Notes: generated by a model from the sequence alone, not told the origin. A stretch of 64,000 bases of DNA from Haloimpatiens lingqiaonensis (GCF_901447495.1 NZ_CABDWS010000002.1:39881-103880); one strand, 5' to 3'; shown: positions 8,024 to 17,720, counted from the first letter of the stretch. A program made the numbers and translations.

Positions 8024-8321
8024 TGTGGTTTCCGATATGCGCTCTTTGGCAGACAGCATACAAGCGGTTGCTGATGTAATGGCGGGCAATGAACCTGTCG
8101 AAACAAAAGAACCGACTACAACTGTAAAAGAGCCTGAACCAAATAAAAAGGAAATCACTCTGGAAGAAGTCAGAGCAAAACTCGCTGAAAAGAGTCAAGC
8201 CGGTCTTACTGCCCAAGTAAGGGAAATTATCCAAAAATACGGTGGCTCTAAATTAAGCGAAGTGGACCCAAAACATTATGCAGATATGTTAAAAGATGCG
8301 GAGGTACTTGGGAATGAGTGA
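7998..8321 (+). CDS. Small phage early protein (conserved, unknown)
   Basis: 107 residues with an AGGAGG site before ATG 7998. The first 30 residues are a helix, then a T/E/P/K-rich linker, then EEVRAKLAEKSQAGLTAQVREIIQKYGGSKLSEVDPKHYADMLKDAEVLG. That C-terminal pattern recurs in phage proteins found beside DUF2800 nucleases and may be a DNA-recombination accessory domain. The function is not known. It overlaps the start of the DUF2800 gene by 8 nt. Confidence 0.65.
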   Translation: MSKIKLLLDVVSDMRSLADSIQAVADVMAGNEPVETKEPTTTVKEPEPNKKEITLEEVRAKLAEKSQAGLTAQVREIIQKYGGSKLSEVDPKHYADMLKDAEVLGNE

Positions 8322-9462
8322 TCATGCAGTTCTTTCCGCATCAGGAGCCTATAGGTGGCTGAATTGCCTTCCGTCTGCACGATTGGAACTGGAGTTTGTA
8401 AATAACGAATCCAGTGCAGCCGCCGAAGGCACCGCTGCCCATGCTCTCTGCGAACATAAACTTAAAAAAGCACTTCATATGAGAAGTAAGCGTCCTGTCT
8501 CAGTTTATAACTCCGATGAGATGGAAGAACACAGTGATGCCTATGTGGAATTTGTAATGGAGCAGTTGGAGCTGGCAAAGCAGAGCTGCACAGACCCTTT
8601 AATACTAATCGAACAGCGTCTTGATTTTTCTTGCTATGTTCCACAGGGATTTGGAACCGGTGACTGCATCATTATTGCCGATAAGAAACTTCACATTATC
8701 GATTTCAAGTATGGCATGGGAGTATTGGTAGATGCGGTGGACAATCCACAGATGAAGTTGTACGCACTGGGTGCTTTAGAAATTTACGATAGTTTGTACG
8801 ACATCGAGGAAGTTTCCATGACCATTTTCCAGCCACGCAGAGAGAATGTCAGCACATGGACAATACGGGTAGAGGATCTGAAAGATTGGGCAGAAAAAGA
8901 ACTAAAACCAAGGGCTAAAAAAGCTTATGACGGTGAAGGTGAATATCTTCCGGGTGAGTGGTGTACTTTCTGTCGAGCGGCAGTTAAATGCCGTGCTAGG
9001 GCCGAGGAAAAACTGAAATTGGCACAATCGGAATTCAAGCTACCCCCACTACTTACGGACTCTGAAATCGAGGAAGTTCTATCTAAACTGTCCGATCTTA
9101 CGAAGTGGGCAAATGAAATCATTGCTTATGCCACTGATGCAGCTGTTAATCATGGTAAAGAGTGGCATGGTTTTAAGGTTGTTGAGGGCAGATCTGTCCG
9201 CAAATACAAGGATGAAGATGCTGTGGCTGAAGTAGCCAAAGCAAACGGTTATAAAGATATCTTTCGTCAGAGTCTCATCACTCTTACGGAAATGGAAAGG
9301 CTGATGGGCAAATCAAAATTTGAGAAGATACTCGGTGATCTTATATACAAGCCACCGGGAAAGCCGACTCTGGTCCCGCTATCGGATAAGCGTCCGGCTA
9401 TGAACGTATCAAACGCAAAAAACGAATTTAACGAAATAACGGAGGAATGTGAATATGAATAA
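8314..9462 (+). CDS. DUF2800 / Cas4-RecB-like PD-(D/E)XK exonuclease
   Basis: 382 residues from ATG 8314, coupled to the previous gene. The nuclease core is visible: HIIDFKYGMGV near residue 130 gives the D-x-K pair, followed by NPQMKLYALGAL, the QxxxY motif of RecB/Cas4 nucleases. Cysteines WCTFCRAAVKC near residue 216, together with a partner upstream, suggest the 4Fe-4S site typical of Cas4-like enzymes. It probably processes DNA ends for phage recombination together with the DUF2815 protein next to it. Family assignment is firm, the substrate inferred. Confidence 0.85.
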   Translation: MSDHAVLSASGAYRWLNCLPSARLELEFVNNESSAAAEGTAAHALCEHKLKKALHMRSKRPVSVYNSDEMEEHSDAYVEFVMEQLELAKQSCTDPLILIEQRLDFSCYVPQGFGTGDCIIIADKKLHIIDFKYGMGVLVDAVDNPQMKLYALGALEIYDSLYDIEEVSMTIFQPRRENVSTWTIRVEDLKDWAEKELKPRAKKAYDGEGEYLPGEWCTFCRAAVKCRARAEEKLKLAQSEFKLPPLLTDSEIEEVLSKLSDLTKWANEIIAYATDAAVNHGKEWHGFKVVEGRSVRKYKDEDAVAEVAKANGYKDIFRQSLITLTEMERLMGKSKFEKILGDLIYKPPGKPTLVPLSDKRPAMNVSNAKNEFNEITEECEYE

Positions 9463-10003
9463 TAAAAACAGAACGAAGGTTATTACTGGTGTAAACACAC
9501 GTCTCAGCTACTTTCATGGCTGGGAACCGGTATCCATCAATGGTGGGGCAGAAAAGTATAGTGTATCGGTATTGATTCCTAAATCGGATAAGGAAACCAT
9601 TAATGCCATCAATGCAGCAGTTGATGCAGCTATTGAAGAGGGCATTGCAAAGTTTGGCGGTAAAAAACCAAATAAGGCTGCTATCAAGCTGCCGCTTCGA
9701 GATGGTGATGTAGAGCGAGATGATGAGGCTTATAAAGGACATTATTTTGTAAATGCCAACAGCACTACTCCGCCTCAGATTGTAGATAAAGCAGTCAAGA
9801 CTATTCTGGATCGCAATGAGGTATACAGTGGTTGCTATGCAAGAGTGTCACTTAATTTTTATGCTTTCAATTCTAACGGGAACAAGGGTGTGGCCTGCGG
9901 ACTTGGTAACATCCAGAAGATTAGAGATGGAGAGCCTTTAGGCAGCAGAACCACAGCGGCTGATGATTTCACCACAATTGAAGATGATGATTTCCTAGCA
10001 TAA
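9455..10003 (+). CDS. DUF2815 protein, probable ssDNA-binding/recombination partner
   Basis: 182 residues from ATG 9455, 9 nt after GGAGG; a GTG two codons earlier is also in frame. The sequence contains TGVNTRLSYFHGWEP and YSVSVLIPKSDKETI, typical of DUF2815, and ends in a strongly acidic tail (TIEDDDFLA) like those of single-strand DNA-binding proteins. It is always found beside DUF2800 in phages of this type, as here with an 8-nt overlap. A role in coating ssDNA during replication or annealing is inferred from the tail and context. Confidence 0.8.
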   Translation: MNNKNRTKVITGVNTRLSYFHGWEPVSINGGAEKYSVSVLIPKSDKETINAINAAVDAAIEEGIAKFGGKKPNKAAIKLPLRDGDVERDDEAYKGHYFVNANSTTPPQIVDKAVKTILDRNEVYSGCYARVSLNFYAFNSNGNKGVACGLGNIQKIRDGEPLGSRTTAADDFTTIEDDDFLA

Positions 10004-10081
10004 CAGCTAAAGTATGAATACAAACGGGGTGGTGGAAGTTGTTCTTCTGTCACCTCGTTTGCATTGGAAAGGGTGTAATAC

Positions 10082-12016
10082 ATGAATTCTATTTCAATTG
10101 ATATTGAAACATTTAGTAGTGCCAATCTTCAAAAATGTGGAGTCTACCGTTATGCCGAGAGTGATGATTTTGAAATCCTATTGTTTGGTTATTCGGTTGA
10201 TGGCGGTGCAGTTCAGGTGGTCGATCTTGCCTGCGGAGAGAAAATCCCTAATGAAATAATCAATGCTCTTATGGATAATTCCGTTACCAAATGGGCCTTT
10301 AATGCTATGTTTGAGCGTGTTTGCCTATCAAAATGGCTTAACCTTACTGATTATCTTGACCCTACATCCTGGAAATGTTCAATGGTATGGTCGGCTTATA
10401 TGGGACTTCCGCTTTCTCTTGAGGGTGTCGGTGCAGTCTTAGGATTGGAAAAACAAAAATTGACGGAAGGCAAAGACCTCATTAAATATTTCTGTACACC
10501 TTGCTCCCCTACTAAATCAAACGGAGGACGAGTTCGTAATCTGCCAAAACACGATATTGATAAATGGGAGCGATTTAAAGCATATAACCTCCGTGATGTG
10601 GAAGCCGAGATGTCAATACAGCAGATACTATCTAAATTCCCGCTTCCAGAGAATATATGGTCAGAATATCATCTTGACCAGAAAATCAATGATCGTGGTA
10701 TCGCTATTGACATGGCTTTTGTAAAACAAGCCGTCAAGATGGATGAACAGTCGCGGGAAAAGCTAATGGCTTTAATGCAGGATATAACTAATTTGGAGAA
10801 TCCAAACTCTGTACAACAAATGAAAGAATGGCTTGCTGATAACGGATTGGAAACAGATAGTCTTGGTAAAAAAGCAGTTGCTGAGATGTTAAAGACAGCA
10901 CCTGAACCACTAGGCACCGTTTTGGAACTTCGTCAGCAGCTTGCAAAATCATCGATAAAAAAATACACGGCAATGGAGAATGCAGTATGCAAAGATGGTC
11001 GTGCAAGAGGAATGTTTCAGTTTTATGGAGCAAACAGAACTGGTAGGTTTTCGGGCAGGCTTATTCAACTACAAAATCTCCCTCAAAACCATATGCCTGA
11101 TTTGGAACAGGCTCGTGCTTTAGTTCGTAGCGGAAACTTTGATGCTCTTACCTTACTTTATGATTCTATCCCGGAGGTACTGTCGGAACTTATCCGAACT
11201 GCTTTTATACCGAATGAGGGCATGAAGTTTATAGTTGCAGATTTTTCAGCGATTGAAGCCCGCGTTATCGCCTGGATTGCGGGAGAAAAATGGAGAATAG
11301 ATGTATTCCAAAATGGCGGTGACATTTACTGTGCAAGTGCATCTCAGATGTTTAACGTACCTGTGGAGAAAAACGGTGTCAATGGACATCTTCGTCAGAA
11401 GGGAAAAATTGCTGAATTAGCCCTAGGTTACGGTGGATCTGTTGGAGCTTTGAAATCAATGGGTGCTTTGGAGATGGGAATTGAAGAAGAGGAACTTCAA
11501 CCTCTTGTAATGGCTTGGAGACAATCCAATCCCAATATTACAAAACTATGGTGGGATGTTGACCGTGCTGTAAAAACCTGCGTTAAGCAGAAAATTCCTA
11601 CAGAAACACACGGTATTAAATTTATATATCAAAGCGGAATGCTCTTTATTGTCCTTCCTTCCGGCAGGCGGCTTTCCTATGTGAAGCCTCGCATAGGAGA
11701 GAATATGTTTGGCGGTGAGTCGGTTACTTATGAAGGGATCGGCGGGACGAAGAAATGGGAAAGAATCGAAAGCTACGGTCCAAAATTTGTAGAGAATATT
11801 GTCCAGGCAATCAGTCGTGACATTTTGTGTCATGCCATGCAGGCATTAAAGAATTGGTCCATTGTGGCTCATGTACACGATGAAATTATAATCGAAGCGG
11901 ATATGAGGATGTCACTTTCTACTATTTGTGAACAAATGGCTAGGACACCAACATGGGCAAAAGGCCTGTTACTTAGTGCTGATGGCTATGAATGTCAGTT
12001 TTATCAAAAAGATTAA
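10082..12016 (+). CDS. Phage DNA polymerase, family A
   Basis: 644 residues. The N-terminal 3'-5' exonuclease domain begins with SIDIETFSS (residues 4-12), giving the Exo I D-x-E pair. Polymerase motif A is VADFSAIEARVIAW near residue 385, the motif B region is HLRQKGKIAELALGYGG near 437, and motif C is HVHDEIIIEA near 597. All three catalytic elements are present, so it should be active in phage genome replication. The domain order and length fit DNA polymerase I-like phage enzymes lacking the 5' nuclease. It follows the recombination pair and precedes boundary element copy B. Confidence 0.95.
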   Translation: MNSISIDIETFSSANLQKCGVYRYAESDDFEILLFGYSVDGGAVQVVDLACGEKIPNEIINALMDNSVTKWAFNAMFERVCLSKWLNLTDYLDPTSWKCSMVWSAYMGLPLSLEGVGAVLGLEKQKLTEGKDLIKYFCTPCSPTKSNGGRVRNLPKHDIDKWERFKAYNLRDVEAEMSIQQILSKFPLPENIWSEYHLDQKINDRGIAIDMAFVKQAVKMDEQSREKLMALMQDITNLENPNSVQQMKEWLADNGLETDSLGKKAVAEMLKTAPEPLGTVLELRQQLAKSSIKKYTAMENAVCKDGRARGMFQFYGANRTGRFSGRLIQLQNLPQNHMPDLEQARALVRSGNFDALTLLYDSIPEVLSELIRTAFIPNEGMKFIVADFSAIEARVIAWIAGEKWRIDVFQNGGDIYCASASQMFNVPVEKNGVNGHLRQKGKIAELALGYGGSVGALKSMGALEMGIEEEELQPLVMAWRQSNPNITKLWWDVDRAVKTCVKQKIPTETHGIKFIYQSGMLFIVLPSGRRLSYVKPRIGENMFGGESVTYEGIGGTKKWERIESYGPKFVENIVQAISRDILCHAMQALKNWSIVAHVHDEIIIEADMRMSLSTICEQMARTPTWAKGLLLSADGYECQFYQKD

Positions 12017-12027
12017 ATATATTTTTT

Positions 12028-12073
12028 CAAAATCCTCAACATTCATTACCTCCTGTGGCTATTAGGTAGAGGG
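12028..12073 (+). repeat. Conserved boundary element, copy B
   Basis: AATCCTCAAC, 16 nt, then GGCTATTAGGTAGAGG, as in copies A and C. Here GAGG can pair either with CCTC upstream or with CCTCTC just downstream (12078-12083), giving two exclusive hairpins. It lies between the DNA polymerase stop and the antirepressor RBS. Confidence 0.7.
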
Positions 12074-12109
12074 GTTTCCTCTCTGACTATATTACAGGAG
12101 GTAATTCGT

Positions 12110-12862
12110 ATGGACGAATTAGTAAGAATCAATTATGAAAATGACCGCCCCACAGTGCTTGGCCGTGATTTGCATGCAGTTTTGGAAGTGAAAACACCCT
12201 ATGATAAATGGTTTCCAAGAATGTGTGAGTATGGATTTGTGGAGGGTACGGACTTTTCGACATTTCTGTCGGAAAGTACAGGTGGAAGACCAGCTGTTGA
12301 CCACCAAATAACAATTGATATGGCAAAAGAGCTATGCATGATACAGCGTACTCCAAAAGGAAAACAATGCCGCGGGTACTTTCTTGAAATTGAAAGACGA
12401 TGGAACTCTCCAGAAGCAATCATGGCAAGGGCATTACAGTTTGCCAATCAGCAACTAAATCAAGTAAGGAATCAAAATAAATTACTTGAAGGTACGATTG
12501 CTGTTCAGAATCAGCAGATTGCGGAAATGAAACCGAAAGTCTCCTATTATGATGTAGTTCTAAATTGCAAAGACCTCATTTCTACATCAGCAATTGCCAA
12601 AGATTACGGCAAGTCAGCTATTTGGATGAACCGCTATCTTAATAAAAAGGGCATCCAATTTAAACAAGGTGGTATCTGGCTTTTATATCAGAAGTATGCA
12701 GAAAAAGGCTATACCAGCACCAAGACACATAGCTACATCGGTAGTAACGGTGAACTGCATACAAAAGTCCATACATATTGGACTCAAAAAGGCAGACTCT
12801 TCATTTACGAACTGTTGAAGGCAGATGGTATTTTGCCGCAGATAGAAATGGAGGGTGTGTAA
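12110..12862 (+). CDS. Phage antirepressor (AntA/AntB and KilAC domains)
   Basis: 250 residues, ACAGGAGG site before ATG 12110. The N-terminal domain (LGRDLHAVLEVKTPYDKWFPRM, then FSTFLSESTGGRPAVDHQITIDMAKELCM) is AntA/AntB. A coiled-coil linker (ALQFANQQLNQVRNQNKLLEG) leads to a C-terminal KilAC domain (SAIAKDYGKSAIWMNRYLNKKGI). Antirepressors of this kind inactivate lysogeny repressors or modulate early expression. It is followed without a gap by the DUF4406 gene (TAATG overlap). Confidence 0.9.
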   Translation: MDELVRINYENDRPTVLGRDLHAVLEVKTPYDKWFPRMCEYGFVEGTDFSTFLSESTGGRPAVDHQITIDMAKELCMIQRTPKGKQCRGYFLEIERRWNSPEAIMARALQFANQQLNQVRNQNKLLEGTIAVQNQQIAEMKPKVSYYDVVLNCKDLISTSAIAKDYGKSAIWMNRYLNKKGIQFKQGGIWLLYQKYAEKGYTSTKTHSYIGSNGELHTKVHTYWTQKGRLFIYELLKADGILPQIEMEGV

Positions 12863-13296
12863 TGGGAATTGATAAATTCAATCATGAAGGATACCATGAC
12901 CCAACTCCCCATGAGGCACTGACCAACATAATAAGAAAGAAAAAGGCAGAGAAAAAATCTGCCTTTAAGCCGCTTGTATATATTTGTTCTCCCTATTCCG
13001 GTGATGTAGAAGGAAACGTTAAAAAGGCTCGCAACTTTTGTAGATTTGCCTTGGAGAATAATTGCATCCCAATTGCTCCCCACCTTATGTTTCCGCAGTT
13101 TATGGATGATGAAAACCCAGAGGAACGAGAGCTTGCCATATTTATGGACATCGTGCTTATGGGCAAATGCTCCGAGGTGTGGGTGCTGGGCAATACCATC
13201 TCAAGCGGTATGGCGAGGGAAATTGAAGTAGCCAAGAAACGCAGACAAATGGTCAGGTATTTTAGTCCGGAGCATGAGGAGGTTGATAGCTTATGA
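12862..13296 (+). CDS. DUF4406 protein (nucleoside 2-deoxyribosyltransferase-like)
   Basis: 144 residues from ATG 12862, coupled to the antirepressor. The core KPLVYICSPYSGDVEGNVKKARNFCRFALE followed by PIAPHLMFPQF and SSGMAREIEVAKKR matches DUF4406, which shares the fold of nucleoside 2-deoxyribosyltransferases. It may act in nucleotide metabolism or base modification for the phage. The first 30 residues are a charged extension. The specific reaction is unknown. Confidence 0.8.
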   Translation: MGIDKFNHEGYHDPTPHEALTNIIRKKKAEKKSAFKPLVYICSPYSGDVEGNVKKARNFCRFALENNCIPIAPHLMFPQFMDDENPEERELAIFMDIVLMGKCSEVWVLGNTISSGMAREIEVAKKRRQMVRYFSPEHEEVDSL

Positions 13297-15659
13297 AAAT
13301 TGCAGTAGGCAATAGCCGGATGGATAGAAAATGGAAAAACAAAGATATCTCGTGGGAGGATTTTTGTGCCCGAGTAAAGACAACACAACGTACTACGGAA
13401 ACAGTAGAAGAATATCGGAAATTAAAAAGAGGTCAACAAGATGATATCAAAGATGTGGGTGGTTTTGTTGGAGGGCATTTAAAAGGAGGAAGGCGAAAGA
13501 AGGGCAATGTTCTGTGTCGTTCTTTGCTTACCCTTGATATGGATTACGGTAGACCGGATATCTGGGAACAAATCAGTATGCTTTTCGACTACAAATGTTG
13601 CGTTTACTCCACCCATAAGCACACACCCGAAAATCCAAGACTCAGGCTTATCGTTCCCCTTGCTCGTGAAATCAGCGAAGAAGAATATGCAGCCGTTGGA
13701 CGTATGGTGGCAAAAGAAATTGGTATTGATCTTTTCGATGATACGACTTATGAAGCCCATCGCCTTATGTATTGGCCATCCACTTCCTCTAACGGTGAAT
13801 TTGTCTATGAAGAGCAGGATGGAGAATTGCTTGACCCTGATGTTTATCTTTCAAAATATCAAAACTGGCGGGATACATCAACATGGCCAGTATCAAGCAG
13901 GCAGTCTGAAGTTATAAATCGCAGTCTTAAAGAGCAAGCAGACCCGCTTTTAAAGGAAGGTGTGGTAGGAACATTCTGTCGTGCTTACTCCGTTCGTGAA
14001 GCAATTGATAAATTCTTAGGTGCAGTTTATGCACCTTCTGCTATGGAAGGGCGATACGATTATATTCCAGCTGATAGTAGTGCCGGTGTGATTATCTACG
14101 ATGATAAATTCGCATACAGCCATCATGCTACAGACCCAGCAAGTGGATTACTCCTCAATGCTTTTGATCTCGTTCGTATTCATAAATTCGGTTCTTTAGA
14201 TGATAAAGCTTCTACCACTACAGCTCCTGGTAAGATGCCATCTTTTGTGGCAATGTGCGAGTTTGCTATAAAAGATGAAAGAGTAAAAGCTGAGTTTTCT
14301 AAGGAAAGACAGGCACAGGCTGAAGAGGAGTTTAGTGATGAGGATTGGCAGACAGCTTTGGAATTGGATAAGCAAGGCCGAATAAAAGACACTCTAGACA
14401 ACATCGTTTTGATTATTCGTCATGACAAGGAATTACAGCATATAGCTTTTAATTGCCACCGTGATGGTATTGATGCCAAAGGTGGCCTGCCTTGGGAACA
14501 GATCAAGGCGGGTTGGAATGATTCAGATAATGCACTTCTTAAAGTGTATTTAAGCAGCAAATACGGAGTTTATTCACCTACCAAGACCAAGGATGCTGTG
14601 TTAGCTGTAGCGTCAGAACGAGCCTACCATCCTGTTAAGGAGTATCTGGACTCCCTGCCAAAATGGGATGGAATTAGGCGAGTAGATAATCTATTAATTG
14701 ATTATTTCGGTGCAACAGATAATTCCTATACAAAAGCAGTCATCCGCAAAACGATGGTTGCAGCGGTAGCCCGCATTTATAGACCAGGCACAAAGTTTGA
14801 TAGTGTCCTTATCTTAAACGGTCCTCAAGGTATCGGTAAGTCAACCTTCTTTGCAAAACTTGCTGGAGATTGGTTTTCAGATAGTTTGACCATTACGGAC
14901 ATGAAAGATAAATCCGGAGCTGAGAAACTTCAGGGATATTGGTTATTGGAACTGGGTGAGCTTGCTGGTATGCGTAAGACGGATGTGGAAATTGTGAAGT
15001 CTTTTATTTCGAGGGCAGATGATAAGTACCGGGCAAGTTATGGAGTCAATGTGGAAAGCCATCCCCGTCAGTGTGTGATTGTAGGTTCAACAAATGCAGA
15101 AAGCGGGTTTCTTCGAGATATAACTGGCAATCGAAGATTCTGGCCAGTCCGTATTAGCGGTAATGGTAAAAAGAAAGCTTGGCAGATGACTAAAGAGGAA
15201 GTACAGCAGATTTGGGCAGAGACACTAGTGCTATATGAGAAAGGCGAAAAACTCTACCTTGAAGGTGATGATGCATCCATGGCAACTAGTGAGCAGGCAG
15301 ATGCCATGGAAACAGATGAACGAGAAGGATTGGTTCGTACCTATCTGGATACTCTTTTGCCGGATGATTGGGACACTATGTCTTTATACGAACGTAGAAA
15401 TTTCCTCGGCGGTAGCGAATTTGGCGGCGGAACCCGTGTTGGAACAGTAAAAAGAACCCTTGTCTGCAATATGGAGATTTGGTGTGAATGTTTTGGAAAA
15501 GATGCATCCTCAATGAGAACATCTGATTCTTATGCCATCGGTGCCATTATGAGAAAGATCAGTGGGTGGAACAAGTACACCGGGAACAAGAACGGAACAA
15601 TCAATTTTCCTATCTATGGAAAGCAACGAGCTTATTCCCGAGTCGAGGAACAAAGCTAG
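13293..15659 (+). CDS. VapE-family phage primase/helicase (virulence-associated E)
   Basis: 788 residues. The C-terminal half is a VapE P-loop ATPase: Walker A GPQGIGKST near residue 510, then WLLELGELAGM and VIVGSTNAESGFLRDITGNRRFWPV, all family signatures. The N-terminal part (about 1-250) contains LLTLDMDYGRPD and HRLMYWPSTS, resembling the primase-polymerase half of such proteins. It probably primes and unwinds the phage origin together with the polymerase upstream. It overlaps the DUF4406 gene by 4 nt. The family is certain, the N-terminal primase role likely. Confidence 0.9.
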   Translation: MKIAVGNSRMDRKWKNKDISWEDFCARVKTTQRTTETVEEYRKLKRGQQDDIKDVGGFVGGHLKGGRRKKGNVLCRSLLTLDMDYGRPDIWEQISMLFDYKCCVYSTHKHTPENPRLRLIVPLAREISEEEYAAVGRMVAKEIGIDLFDDTTYEAHRLMYWPSTSSNGEFVYEEQDGELLDPDVYLSKYQNWRDTSTWPVSSRQSEVINRSLKEQADPLLKEGVVGTFCRAYSVREAIDKFLGAVYAPSAMEGRYDYIPADSSAGVIIYDDKFAYSHHATDPASGLLLNAFDLVRIHKFGSLDDKASTTTAPGKMPSFVAMCEFAIKDERVKAEFSKERQAQAEEEFSDEDWQTALELDKQGRIKDTLDNIVLIIRHDKELQHIAFNCHRDGIDAKGGLPWEQIKAGWNDSDNALLKVYLSSKYGVYSPTKTKDAVLAVASERAYHPVKEYLDSLPKWDGIRRVDNLLIDYFGATDNSYTKAVIRKTMVAAVARIYRPGTKFDSVLILNGPQGIGKSTFFAKLAGDWFSDSLTITDMKDKSGAEKLQGYWLLELGELAGMRKTDVEIVKSFISRADDKYRASYGVNVESHPRQCVIVGSTNAESGFLRDITGNRRFWPVRISGNGKKKAWQMTKEEVQQIWAETLVLYEKGEKLYLEGDDASMATSEQADAMETDEREGLVRTYLDTLLPDDWDTMSLYERRNFLGGSEFGGGTRVGTVKRTLVCNMEIWCECFGKDASSMRTSDSYAIGAIMRKISGWNKYTGNKNGTINFPIYGKQRAYSRVEEQS

Positions 15660-15878
15660 TTGTACCTTACCTTGTTCTCATACTGGTTCTTTCCCCAAAG
15701 CTAGTAATCAAAAGGAAAATCTACGGTTCGGAACAAGTGGAACAAGAAGTACCCTATTTATTTATAAATAGTAAAAAAGAGGAAAGTGTAGCCTGTGCAT
15801 ACACGCATACGCGCGCGTATAGGAAAAATGGGTCAAAGTTGTTTTCTTGTTCCGAGCCTTTTTATATGGGAGGTATTT
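15660..15878. other. Intergenic region with inverted repeats and a 14-bp CG palindrome
   Basis: No credible gene in 219 nt. CGGAACAAG (15729-15737) is inverted as CTTGTTCCG (15846-15854). Between them lies the perfect palindrome ATACGCGCGCGTAT (15807-15820), unusual in this AT-rich DNA. It could be an operator or part of a replication origin; not established. Confidence 0.5.
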
Positions 15879-16160
15879 ATGCTTGAAAAATATATCGAAA
15901 AGAAACTGGTGGCTGAGGTAAAAAAGATGGGAGGCATTGCAGCAAAGTTTGTTAGTCCGGGTTTAGATGGGATGCCAGACCGCTTAGTGCTTTTACCGCT
16001 AGGGAAGATCGCTTTTGTGGAATTAAAGGCTTCCGGAAAGAAACCTCGACCACTACAGATTAGAAGAATAAAGCAATTACAAAAGTTAGGCTTTACCTGC
16101 TATGTCATTGATGATGTTGAGCAGATTGGAGGGATACTCTATGAAATACAATCCTCATAA
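15879..16160 (+). CDS. VRR-NUC domain nuclease
   Basis: 93 residues from ATG 15879, 5 nt after GGGAGG. The VRR-NUC core is complete: KFVSPGLDGMPDRLVLLPLGKIAFVELKASGKKPRPLQ, with the catalytic D of MPDR and the E-x-K of ELKAS, then ENDs with a QxxRI-type helix (LQIRRIKQLQKLGF). Stand-alone VRR-NUC proteins in phages are structure-specific nucleases that accompany SNF2 helicases, exactly as here: the next gene overlaps by 20 nt. It probably resolves branched replication intermediates. Confidence 0.9.
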   Translation: MLEKYIEKKLVAEVKKMGGIAAKFVSPGLDGMPDRLVLLPLGKIAFVELKASGKKPRPLQIRRIKQLQKLGFTCYVIDDVEQIGGILYEIQSS

Positions 16161-17502
16161 ATATCAAACATATGCTACGAATTTTATACTTGAGCATCCC
16201 ATAGCAGCGGTGTTTTTAGAGATGGGTCTTGGCAAAAGCGTAATCACTTTAACTGCTATATTTGATTTATGCCTTGATAGTTTTGAAATTGGAAAGGTTC
16301 TGGTCATTGCCCCACTAAGGGTAGCAAGGGATACTTGGCCAGCTGAGATAAACAAATGGGAGCATTTAAAAGGACTGGAGTATTCAGTGGCTATTGGAAC
16401 AGAACAGGAGCGGTTAGCAGCTCTTAGGAAACCAGCAAGTGTCTATCTTATAAACAGAGAAAATGTTGACTGGTTAGTAAACAAAAGTGGCATTCCTTTT
16501 GATTATGACATGGTGGTCATTGATGAATTGTCATCTTTTAAGTCCTATGGAGCAAAAAGATTTAAGAGTTTACTAAAAGTCAGACCTAGGGCGAAACGTA
16601 TCGTGGGTCTTACAGGTACTCCATCCAGTAACGGGTTAATGGATTTGTGGGCAGAGTTTCGTATTCTCGACATGGGTAAAAGACTCGGCAGATACATAAC
16701 TCACTACCGCAATTCCTTCTTTACTCCAGATAAACGTAATCAGCAGATTGTATTTTCATATAAACCGTTACCTGGGGCAGAAGATGCCATATATCGGCTA
16801 ATTTCAGATATTACCATTTCAATGAAGTCGGTTGATTTTCTGAAAATGCCAGAATGCGTGATAAATGAAGTGTCGGTGTATCTAAATGATAAAGAACAAT
16901 CAGTATACGATCACTTTCGTGAAGAGATGGTTCTTGAGCTTGCAAATGAGGAGATTGATGCCATGAATGCAGCAGTCCTTTCTGGCAAACTCCTTCAAAT
17001 GGCAAACGGTGCTGTCTATGATGATGATAAAAATACTCATATTATCCATGACCGCAAGCTGGATGCTCTTGAAGATTTAATCGAAGGTGCAAACGGCAAA
17101 CCTGTTCTTATTGCATATTGGTATAATCACGATTTAGAGCGTATTAAAGCAAGATTTAATGTTAGAGAAATTAAAACATCTAAGGATATCAAAGACTGGA
17201 ACAACGGAGATATTTCTGTGGCGGTTATCCATCCCGCATCAGCAGGACACGGTCTCAATTTACAAAGTGGAGGTTCAACACTTATTTGGTTTGGTCTTAC
17301 CTGGAGTCTGGAACTCTATCAGCAAACAAATGCAAGACTTTGGAGACAGGGACAAAATGAAACGGTGGTTATCCATCACATTGTTACTAAAGGCACGATT
17401 GATGAAGATGTGATGAGAGCCTTGAAACGAAAGGAAAAGACACAGTCCGATCTTATTAACGCTGTCAAAGCAAATCTGGGGAAAGCGAGGGGTGTTGTAT
17501 GA
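16141..17502 (+). CDS. SNF2-family DEAD-like helicase/ATPase
   Basis: 453 residues from ATG 16141 (GGAGGG site inside the end of the VRR-NUC gene). Motifs in order: Walker A FLEMGLGKS near residue 26, motif II VVIDELSSFKS near 125 (DEL in place of DEAH), GLTGTPSSNGLMD near 158, and motifs V-VI HGLNLQSGG and QTNARLWRQGQ near 370-400. This is the SNF2 pattern of phage helicases. With the VRR-NUC partner it probably remodels or degrades DNA during replication. Confidence 0.9.
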   Translation: MKYNPHKYQTYATNFILEHPIAAVFLEMGLGKSVITLTAIFDLCLDSFEIGKVLVIAPLRVARDTWPAEINKWEHLKGLEYSVAIGTEQERLAALRKPASVYLINRENVDWLVNKSGIPFDYDMVVIDELSSFKSYGAKRFKSLLKVRPRAKRIVGLTGTPSSNGLMDLWAEFRILDMGKRLGRYITHYRNSFFTPDKRNQQIVFSYKPLPGAEDAIYRLISDITISMKSVDFLKMPECVINEVSVYLNDKEQSVYDHFREEMVLELANEEIDAMNAAVLSGKLLQMANGAVYDDDKNTHIIHDRKLDALEDLIEGANGKPVLIAYWYNHDLERIKARFNVREIKTSKDIKDWNNGDISVAVIHPASAGHGLNLQSGGSTLIWFGLTWSLELYQQTNARLWRQGQNETVVIHHIVTKGTIDEDVMRALKRKEKTQSDLINAVKANLGKARGVV

Positions 17503-17720
17503 TGGATGCATTTGAAAAGCTGGCAAATGCCATTATTCTACAGGCGGTCAAAGATTATCGTTTTGCTCTGAAAAGACTAGCAAAATACCCTCGCAATGAT
17601 TCTGCTAGATATACGAAACGTGAGATTGAGCGTTTCTTCCATTCCGGGTATTTCACTACCCTGACATCTCTCGATCCTGAGATGCTAATTAAAAAGCTAC
17701 ATGAGGAGGTGGTGCGATGA
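17499..17720 (+). CDS. Small phage protein, unknown
   Basis: 73 residues, overlapping both neighbours by 4 nt (ATGATG start and a GATGA end). Mostly helical: KLANAIILQAVKDYRFALKRLAKYP and SLDPEMLIKKLHEEV. Position between SNF2 helicase and the DUF1492 activator is conserved in this phage type as far as I recall. No function assigned. Confidence 0.65.
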   Translation: MMDAFEKLANAIILQAVKDYRFALKRLAKYPRNDSARYTKREIERFFHSGYFTTLTSLDPEMLIKKLHEEVVR

